A stretch of DNA of 55,280 bases from Gammaproteobacteria bacterium (GCA_003164785.1 PLUE01000067.1:1-55280), one strand, 5' to 3'. Numbered from the stretch's first letter, positions 41,920 to 49,882 are shown. Notes: generated by a model not told the origin, from the letters alone. A program made the numbers and translations.

Positions 41920-44592
41920 CTATTCCGCCTGCGCCGACTGGATGTCGAGCCTGACGAGATTGAGCAATTCCTGATCGCTGAGTTCGGTCAATCGCACCTC
42001 GGCGCCTCCGAACAGATCCTTGACGAGATCCTGCTTGGACTCAATCAACTGGTCGATATTATCCTCGACCGTGCCGCGACAGATGAATTTTTGCACCAGC
42101 ACGTTGCGCGACTGCCCGATCCGGAACGCGCGATCGGTGGCTTGATTTTCGACGGCGGGGTTCCACCAACGATCGAAATGCACCACATGCGAGGCAGCGG
42201 TGAGATTGAGCCCGGAGCCGCCCGCCTTGAGCGACAACACGAAGAACGGAATGAGTTCGTCCTCCTGGAATCGACGGACGAGCTCCTTGCGCGCGGCAAC
42301 CGGCGTGCCCCCATGGAGCACCAACCCTTCGCGGCCGAAAATCCCGCCGAGAAAGGCCGCCAGCGGTTGCGCGGCCTCGCGAAACTGCGTGAACACCAGC
42401 ATCTTCTCCTGCTTCGCGGCGATGACCTCGGCGATCTCCCGCAAGCGCGCGAACTTGCCGCTGCCGCCCTCCGCCCAGGCGGCATCGCCGAGCCACTGGG
42501 ACGGATGATTGCAGATCTGTTTGAAGCGCATGAGGAATGCCAGAACCGTTCCCTTGCGACTTAAGCCCTCGGCGTCGTCCAATGCCGTCGCCAGGTCGGC
42601 GACCGCTTTTTGGTAGAGCGCCGCCTGCGTCGGACTCAAGGAGCAGTACGCCTTCACCTCGGTCTTGTCGGGCAGGTCCGCGATCACGGTTTTGTCGGTT
42701 TTGAGGCGCCGCAGAATATAGGGCTTCACCAGCGTGCGCAGCGCTCCGAAATCGCCCTGCTGCGAGAGGCGCTTGACGTAGGACGCGAATGCCTTGGCCG
42801 ATCCCAGCAAACCCGGATTGGTGAAGTCGAAAATCGACCAAAGATCACCCAGACCGTTCTCGACCGGCGTGCCGGTCAACGCGATGCGCGTGCCGGCGTT
42901 CAGTTTCTTGACCGCGCGCGTTTGCTTCGCGCCCGGGTTCTTGATCGCCTGAGCCTCGTCGAGAACCGCGATCCGCCAGGTCGTACTCGACAGCCACGGA
43001 TGGCGCAGCAGCGCCCCGTAACTCGTGATCACCAGGTCCTGCGACGCCACGAGTTCCGGCGTCACCGCCCTCAACTCGGACGGGCTCATGGACGACGGAT
43101 GGGCGACGAGCACGGCGAGACTGGGCGCGAACCGCTCGATTTCCGCCTCCCAGTTCGCCAACAGCGACGCCGGCGCCACGAGGAGGCTCGGTGAACGGTC
43201 CGTGCCGCCTCTTTCCCGGAGCACCAACAGCAGCGACAACACTTGGATGGTCTTGCCCAGACCCATGTCGTCGGCCAGGCAGGCGCCGAGACCCAGCCGG
43301 TTGAGCAGATACAGCCAGCGGACTCCCGCCTGCTGGTAGGGCCGCAGAATCGCCCTCAGCGCAGGCCCTGGCTCGACCTGCGCCAGTCCCTCGGGCCCCC
43401 GCAGTCCCCGCAACGTCTCCGCGAGCCAGGGGCCCGGAGCCACCGCGGACCACGTGGCATCCGCTTCAGCCCCCTCATGAGCGCCCACGGTGACGCCCGC
43501 CACCAGGCGCAGCGCGTCACCGAATGCCAGGCCGCCCGCCGCGGCCGTGGCTTCGACGCGGCGAAAGCGCTCGAGCAACTGCACCAGCTTTTCGCGATCC
43601 ACTTCCACCCACCGGCCGCGCAGAAACTGCAGGCCATCGGCGCAGGCGAGCAGCGAACGAATCTCCGCCGCCGTCAGCCGCTCGTCCCCGAGGGTGAGTT
43701 CCACGCTGAAATCCAGCAGCGCCTCCCCGCCCAACAACGAGGGCACCTTGCCGCCGACCGTCGCCCTCACCTGCGGTCGCGCCGGCCGCCCCAACGCCCA
43801 ACCACGCGGACTGCGCACCACGATGCCCGCAGCCTCCAACGTCGGCGTGTCGGTCAGAAATTGCAATGCCTCCGCCGGCGTCCAGCGAATGGCGTGGTAG
43901 ATTTCGCCCGCATCGACCATGGCGCCGAGCCATCCACATTGCGCAGCCGCCCGCTGTATCGGCTGGAGAAGAGAGAGCAGACGAGCCGAGTTCTTGGCGC
44001 CGGCGTATTCGCGCAGCGCCTCCGCGAGGGGAAGATGCTGGGCGCGACCCTGCGCCGAGAGTCTCGTGGTGTAGGTGGCGATGAAGGCGAACGGCGCCTC
44101 CACGTCATTGCGGTTCTCCGCCAGGTTGAAATGAATGCGTCCGACCAGGTTCCAGGCAGCGTGATGGGCCTTGAGATAGTCCTGTAGCGTGAGCCGCGAA
44201 CGCGCCCGATCCGCGACATACGCCCCGTGGATCTGCTCCCACAGCGACTCGAGGACCGCGACGGTCAAATACTCGCCGCCGGCCATCGGGGGCGCGGCGG
44301 CGAGCAGCGCATCCAGGTCGGCCGGTGCAGGGACGCCATCCGCGTCATCGGACTTGCACAGGGCGGTCACGTAGCGTGCGGCGAAGTCCCGCCAGAACGC
44401 GACCGCCGGCGGCAACGCCGTACCGATTTCGCGCAGCCCCAGCAGCAGCAATCCCTGGATCGCGCCGCCCTCGAAGGCTGCGTCGATCCGTGACCGCAAC
44501 TCCTCGGACATGACCATGGCGTCCGCGGCGGGCGCGAGGATCAGATGGCCCAAGGGGGTGAGGGTCGGTAAGCGCGTGACTGCAGTCATCAC
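41920..44592 (-). CDS. SNF2-family DEAD/DEAH-box ATPase
   Basis: An 890-residue protein. The N-terminal about 410 residues are the helical SNF2-associated region. The motor follows: motif I DDMGLGKTIQVLSLL, Ia VAPASLLANWEAEI, II LDEAQAIKNPGAKQTRA, III ALTGTPVENGLGDLWSIFDF, then IV-VI in the second lobe (MLVFTQFREAAQPL, LSLKAGGSGLNLTAASHVVHFDRWWNPAVENQATDRAFRIGQ). It is an intact dsDNA translocase of the Rad54/HepA class. Bacterial members are found in RNA-polymerase recycling, repair and anti-phage systems. It is the first gene of the leftward SNF2-SWIM-HigA operon. Confidence 0.93.
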   Translation of the reverse strand: MMTAVTRLPTLTPLGHLILAPAADAMVMSEELRSRIDAAFEGGAIQGLLLLGLREIGTALPPAVAFWRDFAARYVTALCKSDDADGVPAPADLDALLAAAPPMAGGEYLTVAVLESLWEQIHGAYVADRARSRLTLQDYLKAHHAAWNLVGRIHFNLAENRNDVEAPFAFIATYTTRLSAQGRAQHLPLAEALREYAGAKNSARLLSLLQPIQRAAAQCGWLGAMVDAGEIYHAIRWTPAEALQFLTDTPTLEAAGIVVRSPRGWALGRPARPQVRATVGGKVPSLLGGEALLDFSVELTLGDERLTAAEIRSLLACADGLQFLRGRWVEVDREKLVQLLERFRRVEATAAAGGLAFGDALRLVAGVTVGAHEGAEADATWSAVAPGPWLAETLRGLRGPEGLAQVEPGPALRAILRPYQQAGVRWLYLLNRLGLGACLADDMGLGKTIQVLSLLLVLRERGGTDRSPSLLVAPASLLANWEAEIERFAPSLAVLVAHPSSMSPSELRAVTPELVASQDLVITSYGALLRHPWLSSTTWRIAVLDEAQAIKNPGAKQTRAVKKLNAGTRIALTGTPVENGLGDLWSIFDFTNPGLLGSAKAFASYVKRLSQQGDFGALRTLVKPYILRRLKTDKTVIADLPDKTEVKAYCSLSPTQAALYQKAVADLATALDDAEGLSRKGTVLAFLMRFKQICNHPSQWLGDAAWAEGGSGKFARLREIAEVIAAKQEKMLVFTQFREAAQPLAAFLGGIFGREGLVLHGGTPVAARKELVRRFQEDELIPFFVLSLKAGGSGLNLTAASHVVHFDRWWNPAVENQATDRAFRIGQSRNVLVQKFICRGTVEDNIDQLIESKQDLVKDLFGGAEVRLTELSDQELLNLVRLDIQSAQAE

Positions 44593-44882
44593 GACAGTGT
44601 AGCGTCACATCCCTCTGAGCGATGGGCGGGCTGGCTCAGCGGTGCGGGGCGTGAGCACCCGGGTATTGAACCGCGCCTCGACATCCTGCACTCGGCTCAC
44701 CCGGACCTGATGTCACTTGGCGCTGTCGAGACGCTGCGGCGCATGAATTTTTCGCCCAGACGCCATTCGCCACACCTGGGTTTCTCTCACCGCCTGTCTC
44801 GGCGTATCCTGAGCGGCGCCCCCGAACACATCGATGCACCGGACGGCGCGAAGGACTGCCCGATGGAATATCGAACTCCGCC

Positions 44883-45293
44883 ATGAATCCCGCGCGCAAG
44901 CTCGGCACTTTCATGCGCATGAGCGGCGGGGACCGGGTGCTGGTGTGCGAAGCCATCGTGTGGCTCGGATGGGCGCGGCTGCTCGTGCTCACGGTGCCAT
45001 TTCGGCTCGTGGCGGCGCAGTTATCGCGCCCGTCCTCCGGCGGCTGCGGCGATCCCGCATCGCTGCTGCGCGTGCGCAATGCCGTCACGACGGCGGCCCG
45101 CAACGTGCCATGGAATGCCGTATGCCTGCCCCAGGCGATGGCGGCAAAGTCCATGCTCGCGCGGCGGGGCGTCGCCTCCTCCCTTCATCTCGGCGCTGGA
45201 ATCGGTGCCGACGGCAAGCTGGTTGCCCATGCCTGGCTGTCGGTCGGCGGCGCCGGCATCACCGCCGTGACGCCGCTGGCGCGCTTCGGCTAA
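44883..45293 (+). CDS. Lasso-peptide B2-like transglutaminase-fold protease
   Basis: A 136-residue protein matching the lasso peptide biosynthesis B2 family (PF13471). The N-terminal helix EAIVWLGWARLLVLTVPFRLVA is followed by VPWNAVCLPQAMAAKSMLARRGVASSLHLG with the catalytic Cys, then KLVAHAWLSVGG with the catalytic His, and the usual TPLARFG ending. B2 cleaves the leader peptide before ring formation. No precursor, B1 (PqqD-like) or asparagine-synthetase-like cyclase gene is nearby, so it is an orphan. A lasso-associated nucleotidyltransferase (46198-47385) lies 0.9 kb away. The 290 bp upstream hold an open but unrecognised stretch. Confidence 0.8.
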   Translation: MNPARKLGTFMRMSGGDRVLVCEAIVWLGWARLLVLTVPFRLVAAQLSRPSSGGCGDPASLLRVRNAVTTAARNVPWNAVCLPQAMAAKSMLARRGVASSLHLGAGIGADGKLVAHAWLSVGGAGITAVTPLARFG

Positions 45294-45402
45294 TTCGGCT
45301 GCTTCGGCCGGGTGCGCGGCGCAATCCGAAGGGGCGACGCTATTTCCCGCGCCGGATGACTTCACGACGCCCGCCGCGGGTCAGCTCGGCTTTACGTTCA
45401 TT

Positions 45403-45413
45403 GTGTAATACAC
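45403..45413. promoter_or_regulatory. Palindrome ahead of the DUF2281-PIN pair
   Basis: GTGTA-A-TACAC, a perfect 11-bp palindrome 85 bp before the antitoxin-like start. It lies between a possible -35 (TTTACG, 45391-45396) and -10 (TCTATT, 45414-45419) with 17-bp spacing. It is a plausible repressor site. Confidence 0.4.
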
Positions 45414-45498
45414 TCTATTCGTCGATGCGTTCATCGATCGCGGCCAACTCAAGCGCCGCAGCAGCAGCCCAGCTACCAGCGGCTAAGGTTAAAAAGCC

Positions 45499-45765
45499 AT
45501 GAGCATGACAGACCAAGTCTTGATCGAGACCTTAAGGTCCCTGCCAGCCCAGCAGCGGGCGGAAGTCGAGGATTTCGTGGAGTTCCTGGCCGCCAAAGCC
45601 AAAAAGCGCGCAGCATGGGTTCGACTGCTGGCCATTGCACCGGCACTGGAAGCAGCAGGCGTCGCACTGATGAGCGAAGATGAAGTCGCCGCCGAGATCA
45701 AGGCGGCACGCGCTGCGCGGCGCGCACGGATGCAAGCGGCGGAACCGGGTGCGGATCGTTCTTGA
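45499..45765 (+). CDS. DUF2281-type putative antitoxin
   Basis: An 88-residue protein. The stretch TDQVLIETLRSLPAQQRAEVEDFVEFLAAK is the DUF2281-like signature of short proteins paired with PIN toxins. The C-terminal half is basic and Ala-rich (EIKAARAARRARMQAAE). It overlaps the downstream PIN gene by 17 bp. It probably neutralises and co-represses; DNA binding is not evident from the sequence. The pair sits between two lasso-peptide-like genes and may have inserted there. Confidence 0.7.
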   Translation: MSMTDQVLIETLRSLPAQQRAEVEDFVEFLAAKAKKRAAWVRLLAIAPALEAAGVALMSEDEVAAEIKAARAARRARMQAAEPGADRS

Positions 45766-46174
45766 TACCAACGTGGTACTGTCGGCGCTGTTGTGGCGCG
45801 GCACCCCGTATCGGCTGCTCGACGCGATCCACCAGCGTTCAAACACGCAGCTTTACAGCAGCGCCGCGCTGCTCGAAGAGCTGGCCGACGTACTCACCCG
45901 GCCATCCACCACCAAGCGCCTCGCGCTCATCGATAAGATGGCAGCCACGGTGCTCGCCGATTACGTCGAGGTCATCGAGTTGGTCGCGCCTACTGACGTG
46001 CCGCGAGTCGTGCCCGGCGATGTCGATGACGATCAAGTCATCGCCGCCGCGGTGGCCGCGCAGGCCGACCTGATCGTCTCCGGTGATCGCAAGCATCTGC
46101 TGCCCTTGGGCAGTCATGCCGGCATCGCCATCGTCGAGGTGGCGGAGGCGTTGCGACGCATCGACAGCGAGTAA
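45749..46174 (+). CDS. PIN-domain toxin, COG1569 type
   Basis: A 141-residue PIN protein of the group often named putative toxin component, PIN family. It shows VRIVLDTNVVLSALLWRGTPYRLLDAI with the first Asp, SAALLEELADVLTRP with the conserved Glu, PGDVDDDQVIAAAVAAQADLIVSGDRKHLLPLG with the remaining acidic cluster, and a short C-terminal helix. All catalytic positions are present. The start is GTG 45749, inside the antitoxin gene. Translation coupling and motif integrity suggest an active ribonuclease. Confidence 0.82.
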   Translation: MRIVLDTNVVLSALLWRGTPYRLLDAIHQRSNTQLYSSAALLEELADVLTRPSTTKRLALIDKMAATVLADYVEVIELVAPTDVPRVVPGDVDDDQVIAAAVAAQADLIVSGDRKHLLPLGSHAGIAIVEVAEALRRIDSE

Positions 46175-46197
46175 TGTAGACCCACGCGTAATCGCGG

Positions 46198-47385
46198 CTA
46201 TTTCCCGCGCGAGGCGCCCCCATTGGACACGCGACGGAGGATCCACAGTGGCCCGCGCAACACGCGATACAGGAAACCGAGTGCCCGGGGCAGCGGCCAG
46301 TCGAGGACGTCGTCCAGATTGAGCGCCTTGCACCACAGTTCGCCGATGACGAGCTTCGGACTCTTGGTCAGAAGAAAATGCGAGACGGCGATCAAGGTGG
46401 TGCCGAACGGCAGATCGTATACCTCCGTCACCGCATCGCCCCGCGTCATGGACGCCCGTCCGATCCTCGCCAACATCGACGTCGCCCATGAACCACGCAG
46501 CGCCCTGGCCATGGGACCCGGCAAGGGTAGTTCGAAAAGATCCGCGCAGAGCAGCAACGCCTGGCCCACCGCCCGCTCCGTCCCATCGGTCGTCGAGCGA
46601 CGGCGGTAGGTCTCGATCAGACCGGGCTCTCCCACGATCAGCGCATGGACATCCGCCAGCCATTTCAGCCGACACCACCCATGGCTCGCGCCGTGCACGC
46701 AGAGGTAGCGGAACAGGTCGGCGGGAGGCAGCGTCATGATCCGGGCGGTCGGGCTCAACTCGACCGGGTACAGTGCCGACAAATTCGGCGACTCGGCGAG
46801 CAGAAACGAGATATCCGTCATGCGCCAATGAAGCTCCAGCGCAATGCCGGTCTGCCGATGCCGCCACTCCATCTCCTTGCCATGGGCGCGCCATAGCGCC
46901 AACTGCGCGTCGGAGAGAGCGCCCACCGGCCGCGACGCCCGATAACCCGCCGCGATGAGCAACTCGTTCACCGCCACGAAGTCCGCCGGCGCCACGATCA
47001 TGTCGATGTCCTTGGCCTGGCGGATGACGATATTGCCGTACGCCAGTGCGGCCAACGCGACCCCTTTCACGAACGCGCAGGGTCGTCCTGAGGCATCGCA
47101 GAGCCGTTGCAGGCGGATGGCCTCGGCGCAATGGGCCAGGCTCACGCGAGCGGCGCGGTCCGCCGCGCCCGCGAGGCACGCGGCAATGTCCGGCGGCATC
47201 TCGACACCGGATTGCGCCAAGCCCTGCCAGGCCAAGCCTGGCACCCGCTGCCGCTTGACCACTTGCAGAAACCGCGTCCAATCGATTCCCGATGCGGCCG
47301 CAACGATGCTCGCGGTGCGCCGTGGCGACGGCGGCCAGAGACAGCATGCCGTGACGAGCGCGAATTCCTTGTTTGTTGCGGGCAC
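46198..47385 (-). CDS. PF14907 nucleotidyltransferase, lasso-cluster type
   Basis: A 395-residue protein. The core shows CAFVKGVALAALAYGNIVIRQAKDIDMIVAPADF, the KG...DID arrangement of NTP_transf_5 proteins, then ELHWRMTD with a third acidic position. A helical C-terminal half contains HGASHGWCRLKWLADVHAL. Such proteins occur in lasso-peptide clusters, where they may modify the peptide, and in polysaccharide loci. Its proximity to the orphan B2 gene, on the opposite strand with the PIN pair between, suggests a rearranged lasso cluster. It is full length with a clear ATG at 47385. Confidence 0.8.
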   Translation of the reverse strand: MPATNKEFALVTACCLWPPSPRRTASIVAAASGIDWTRFLQVVKRQRVPGLAWQGLAQSGVEMPPDIAACLAGAADRAARVSLAHCAEAIRLQRLCDASGRPCAFVKGVALAALAYGNIVIRQAKDIDMIVAPADFVAVNELLIAAGYRASRPVGALSDAQLALWRAHGKEMEWRHRQTGIALELHWRMTDISFLLAESPNLSALYPVELSPTARIMTLPPADLFRYLCVHGASHGWCRLKWLADVHALIVGEPGLIETYRRRSTTDGTERAVGQALLLCADLFELPLPGPMARALRGSWATSMLARIGRASMTRGDAVTEVYDLPFGTTLIAVSHFLLTKSPKLVIGELWCKALNLDDVLDWPLPRALGFLYRVLRGPLWILRRVSNGGASRGK

Positions 47386-47440
47386 GGGTCCTTCCTCGCA
47401 AACGACTCGAGGAGTTATACGCCGTTTGCGCGGCGGTGAC

Positions 47441-47635
47441 GAAGCGATACCGCGGAAGACAAAGGAGGCGACGTGGTGGCGGGATGCGTCGCTCGCGTAT
47501 TTTCAAAGCGTCTCGCACCGTCCCTATCCCGCAGGCTACGCGCCGCCCGCGCATACGCTTGAGGAATACGAGGCGATCAGCGTGCCCTATGCACCCGGAA
47601 ACCCTGGGTGGACGGCGGCGCCGTTTCGGCATTGA
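47441..47635 (+). pseudogene. C-terminal fragment of a GH67 alpha-glucuronidase
   Basis: The frame reads TWWRDASLAYFQSVSHRPYPAGYAPPAHTLEEYEAISVPYAPGNP then stop. This matches the end of alpha-glucuronidases (WWRDACLLYFQ...PAHTLEHY). Only about 60 of 700 residues remain, with no start codon. The last 24 bp of the frame form one copy of a direct repeat found again at 48349. It is evidence of lost xylan-degrading genes. Confidence 0.7.
47609..47632 (+). repeat. 24-bp direct repeat, copy 1 (left of mazEF)
   Basis: Starts TGGACGGCGGCGCC and ends TTTCGGCAT. It is identical to 48349-48372 in the same orientation. It overlaps the last codons of the alpha-glucuronidase fragment. Confidence 0.8.
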
Positions 47636-47697
47636 AATGTTCCCGGCCGACACACCGCCATCACTACGATTTTTTGAAAAGGATATTGTTGGGAATG

Positions 47698-48042
47698 TTA
47701 TTCGCCTAAAATTTCGACTAGCCCCTCAATGATTTTCTTCACATCCGGCGACGGTATCCGCGCCATCCGCTTGCCGATCCGCTCCACCGACAAGGTTCGG
47801 ATCTGACTAATCTTTGCCCAGGTGGGTTTGCGAAATTCGGTCACTTTCAATTCCAGCGTCAATGGAAATCCTGCCTTCTGGGGCTGACTGGTCAACGCCA
47901 CTGCGATGACGGTACCGGAGCGGGCATTGAAAATATCGTGGCTAAGGATTAACACCGGGCGATGACCGGACTGCTCATGCCCATGCCCGCGCACTGGGTT
48001 CAGGTCTGCCCAGCGAACTTCGCCTCTTAGAATTCGGGCCAT
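47698..48042 (-). CDS. MazF/PemK-type endoribonuclease toxin
   Basis: A 114-residue protein with the MazF fold signatures: RGEVRWADLNPVRGHGHEQSGHRPVLILSHD (catalytic Arg and the GhEqsGhRPvlIlS block), GTVIAVALTS, and the TWAKISQIRTLSVERIGKRMARI block (conserved Thr/Ser). It cleaves mRNA at short motifs. It overlaps its ribbon-helix-helix antitoxin by 16 bp and is transcribed after it. It has normal length and intact motifs. The pair lies between 24-bp direct repeats, suggesting acquisition as a unit. Confidence 0.88.
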   Translation of the reverse strand: MARILRGEVRWADLNPVRGHGHEQSGHRPVLILSHDIFNARSGTVIAVALTSQPQKAGFPLTLELKVTEFRKPTWAKISQIRTLSVERIGKRMARIPSPDVKKIIEGLVEILGE

Positions 48043-48269
48043 GTCGCCGCGTCCACGCCCAATCCCTCGTCCGCCAGTGACTGCTCAAATTTCGGATCCA
48101 ACTTGGCGCACTCGGCGGCCAGGCGACCGCCTTCCACGCGCTCAATCTTCTCGTGCAGCGCAATTTGAATCGCGCGACTCCGATTCGGAAACACTCGCTG
48201 CGCCACCAGGCTATCCACCTGTCGCAGCGTTTCTTGTTCAAGTGTTATTGCAACTTTGACGCTTGCCAT
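48027..48269 (-). CDS. Ribbon-helix-helix antitoxin (MazE-like)
   Basis: An 80-residue protein. VKVAITLEQETLRQVDSLVAQRVFPNRSRAIQIALHEKIER is a CopG-type ribbon-helix-helix: strand, helix, the turn PNRS, helix. The acidic C-terminus (KFEQSLADEGLGVDAATWPEF) should fill the toxin groove. It is the first gene of the mazEF-like operon. A 21-bp perfect palindrome at 48283-48303, just before its start, is the probable operator for autoregulation. Confidence 0.88.
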   Translation of the reverse strand: MASVKVAITLEQETLRQVDSLVAQRVFPNRSRAIQIALHEKIERVEGGRLAAECAKLDPKFEQSLADEGLGVDAATWPEF

Positions 48270-48282
48270 GAGCTCAGTCCTT

Positions 48283-48303
48283 GGTATGATAAGTTATCAT
48301 ACC
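48283..48303. promoter_or_regulatory. Operator palindrome of the mazEF-like operon
   Basis: Perfect inverted repeat with arms GGTATGATAA and TTATCATACC around a single G, 13 bp before the antitoxin start. It contains TATGAT, a good -10 box, on one strand, so binding would block RNA polymerase. Confidence 0.75.
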
Positions 48304-48348
48304 GCTATCGAAACTTCAGGGGAAGATCGGCCGCCCAAAATCTTGGGA

Positions 48349-48372
48349 TGGACGGCGGCGCCGTTTCGGCAT
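48349..48372 (+). repeat. 24-bp direct repeat, copy 2 (right of mazEF)
   Basis: Identical to 47609-47632. Copies are 740 bp apart and enclose only the toxin-antitoxin pair and its operator. Confidence 0.8.
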
Positions 48373-48383
48373 GAGCTAGGGAC

Positions 48384-48404
48384 GCGGCGCCTCACGGGCG
48401 CCGC
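48384..48404. terminator. GC-rich hairpin, possible terminator
   Basis: GCGGCGCC pairs with GGCGCCGC around a 5-nt loop. It lies 130 bp downstream of the leftward DUF2058 gene (stop at 48534). No T-run follows, so it may instead be a repeat-type palindrome. Confidence 0.35.
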
Positions 48405-48533
48405 TACACCATCAGACCGTAACCCTCGACAGCCAAAAGCCATGCCGAGACACGTTGATGACCTCAACCACCGAAATGCTCGAGCCAGGTACTACGAAAC
48501 TCATCTGCGTGGACCCCGATCAACCAGAAGGCC

Positions 48534-49088
48534 TTACCACATCAAATCATCGGGTACCGCAAACTCCTTGTAAGGATCGTCCGGCTGCACGGCGTCCTGC
48601 GGCGGGGCGGCCGGCCCGGCGGCCACGACCGCGTGCGGATCGCGCTCTCGAATCCGTTCAGCAATGGCCTTCGGCACCAGATCGTAGCCACCGCCATGTC
48701 GCACGATGGCCAACTCGCCTCGCGTGATGCGCGCGCGCACTTCGGCGTTGACCGCGATCCGCCGAATCTTGCTGCCGTCGACGAAGTTATACGCGTCGCC
48801 ACCCTCGATGGGCGCGAGGCGATTCTGTTCGACCAATTGCTTGATCTGGGCAAGCAGCGCCTTTTTCTGCGCCTTCTCCTGCTGCTGGCGGTTCAACGCC
48901 TGATCGCGCACGACCTTTGCGTTTTGCGCGGGCGGACGCGGAGCCACCACCGGCGCGGCGGCAGAGTCCTTCCGCTTGGGCCCGTGATGCTGCCTCTGCT
49001 GATGCTGCTTCTGCCGCTCAGCGTCCTTGACCTGCTTTTGGCTGACCAAACCGGCCGCGAGCAGCTGGTCGCGTAATGACATGCTCAT
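48534..49088 (-). CDS. DUF2058 protein (YaiL-like)
   Basis: A 184-residue soluble protein. The start SLRDQLLAAGLVSQKQVKDAERQKQHQQRQ is the DUF2058 hallmark, followed by a Lys/Gln-rich low-complexity helix. A conserved domain follows: YNFVDGSKIRRIAVNAEVRARITRGELAIVRHGGGYDLVPKAIAERIRERDP. The acidic C-terminus (DDPYKEFAVPDDLMW) is typical. It is widespread in gammaproteobacteria as a nucleoprotein-like or RNA-associated protein of unknown function. It supports the taxonomic placement and is likely core genome. Confidence 0.88.
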   Translation of the reverse strand: MSMSLRDQLLAAGLVSQKQVKDAERQKQHQQRQHHGPKRKDSAAAPVVAPRPPAQNAKVVRDQALNRQQQEKAQKKALLAQIKQLVEQNRLAPIEGGDAYNFVDGSKIRRIAVNAEVRARITRGELAIVRHGGGYDLVPKAIAERIRERDPHAVVAAGPAAPPQDAVQPDDPYKEFAVPDDLMW

Positions 49089-49209
49089 AAATCGATGCTA
49101 CTCGTCGAACTAAGAAGTGCTGCCATGGTAACCCCTCACATGGCGGTCCCATGCATCGAGTTTTGCCCCTTGACCGCCGGCTGGCGAATTCTTGCCAAGC
49201 ACCAAACGT

Positions 49210-49226
49210 GCTGGCATTATGCCAGC
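49210..49226. promoter_or_regulatory. Operator palindrome abutting the FitA start codon
   Basis: GCTGGCAT-T-ATGCCAGC, a perfect 17-bp palindrome ending one base before the ATG at 49227. There is no room for a ribosome site between them, so the site itself occupies the translation-initiation region. Confidence 0.65.
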
Positions 49227-49463
49227 ATGCTTGTCCAAATCAACATTCGCGACGTTCCCGACGATGTCCGCGACATTTTGGCCGAGCGTGCCGCATCTCA
49301 GGGCAAGTCGATGCAGGAATTCCTGCGCATCGAGTTGGAAAAACTGGCATCCCGTCCTTCGCTTGATGGCTGGCTGAATCGAGTGCGTACGCGAAAGGTC
49401 CTGTCGCCGAACCGCATTACCGCACAGCAAATACTCGAGGACCGCGATTCAGAGCGACGTTGA
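49227..49463 (+). CDS. FitA-like ribbon-helix-helix antitoxin
   Basis: A 78-residue protein starting LVQINIRDVPDDVRDILAERAASQGKSMQEFLRIELEKLA, a standard RHH DNA-binding domain of the FitA/VapB group. It has a short C-terminal arm (NRVRTRKVLSPNRITAQQILEDRDSERR) for toxin binding. Translation must start at ATG 49227, as the longer upstream frame has no family likeness. The palindrome directly before the start implies autoregulation. Its stop overlaps the toxin start (TTGA at 49460-49463). Confidence 0.87.
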   Translation: MLVQINIRDVPDDVRDILAERAASQGKSMQEFLRIELEKLASRPSLDGWLNRVRTRKVLSPNRITAQQILEDRDSERR

Positions 49464-49882
49464 GCGCGGTCATCGACTCGTCGGTGCTCGTCGCAGCGCT
49501 CATCGACGCGGGGCCGCTCGGCGACTGGGCCCTGGATGTTCTGGCAGCGGGCGGCCTTTGCGCGCCGGAGCTCATTCTCGTCGAAGCAACGAACGTACTT
49601 CGTCGCTTGGAACGGTCGAAGGCCATTACCAACCTAGAGGCCGAGGCCGCTCATCACGACTTGATGGACCTCGGTATCCTGCTATTCGACTTCAGACCGT
49701 TCGCTGATCGAATTTGGGAATTACGCCACAACGTGACGAGCTACGACGCGTGGTACATCGCGATAGCGGAAGCGCTCGACTTACCGCTCGCGACCCTGGA
49801 TGAGAAGCTCTCAAAAGCGTCGACGACCGCATGCAAATTCCTGACACCTGCCGGCTCCGGCCCGTCGCAGTACCTGCGCTAG
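49460..49882 (+). CDS. FitB/VapC-type PIN-domain toxin
   Basis: A 140-residue PIN protein. The first Asp is in SAVIDSSVLVAALID, the conserved Glu in LILVEATNVLRRL, then HNVTSYDAWYIAIAEAL and LATLDEKLSKA with the remaining catalytic Asp residues. It starts with TTG overlapping the antitoxin stop, a weak start that keeps toxin below antitoxin. All motifs are intact, so it should be an active endoribonuclease. The gene ends 42 bp before the convergent peroxiredoxin gene. Confidence 0.88.
   Translation: MSAVIDSSVLVAALIDAGPLGDWALDVLAAGGLCAPELILVEATNVLRRLERSKAITNLEAEAAHHDLMDLGILLFDFRPFADRIWELRHNVTSYDAWYIAIAEALDLPLATLDEKLSKASTTACKFLTPAGSGPSQYLR

Noticed and set aside
45839..47653. 604-codon leftward frame across the PIN and nucleotidyltransferase genes
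   Set aside because: Low-complexity Arg/Gly composition in the wrong frame; the real products in other frames have family motifs.
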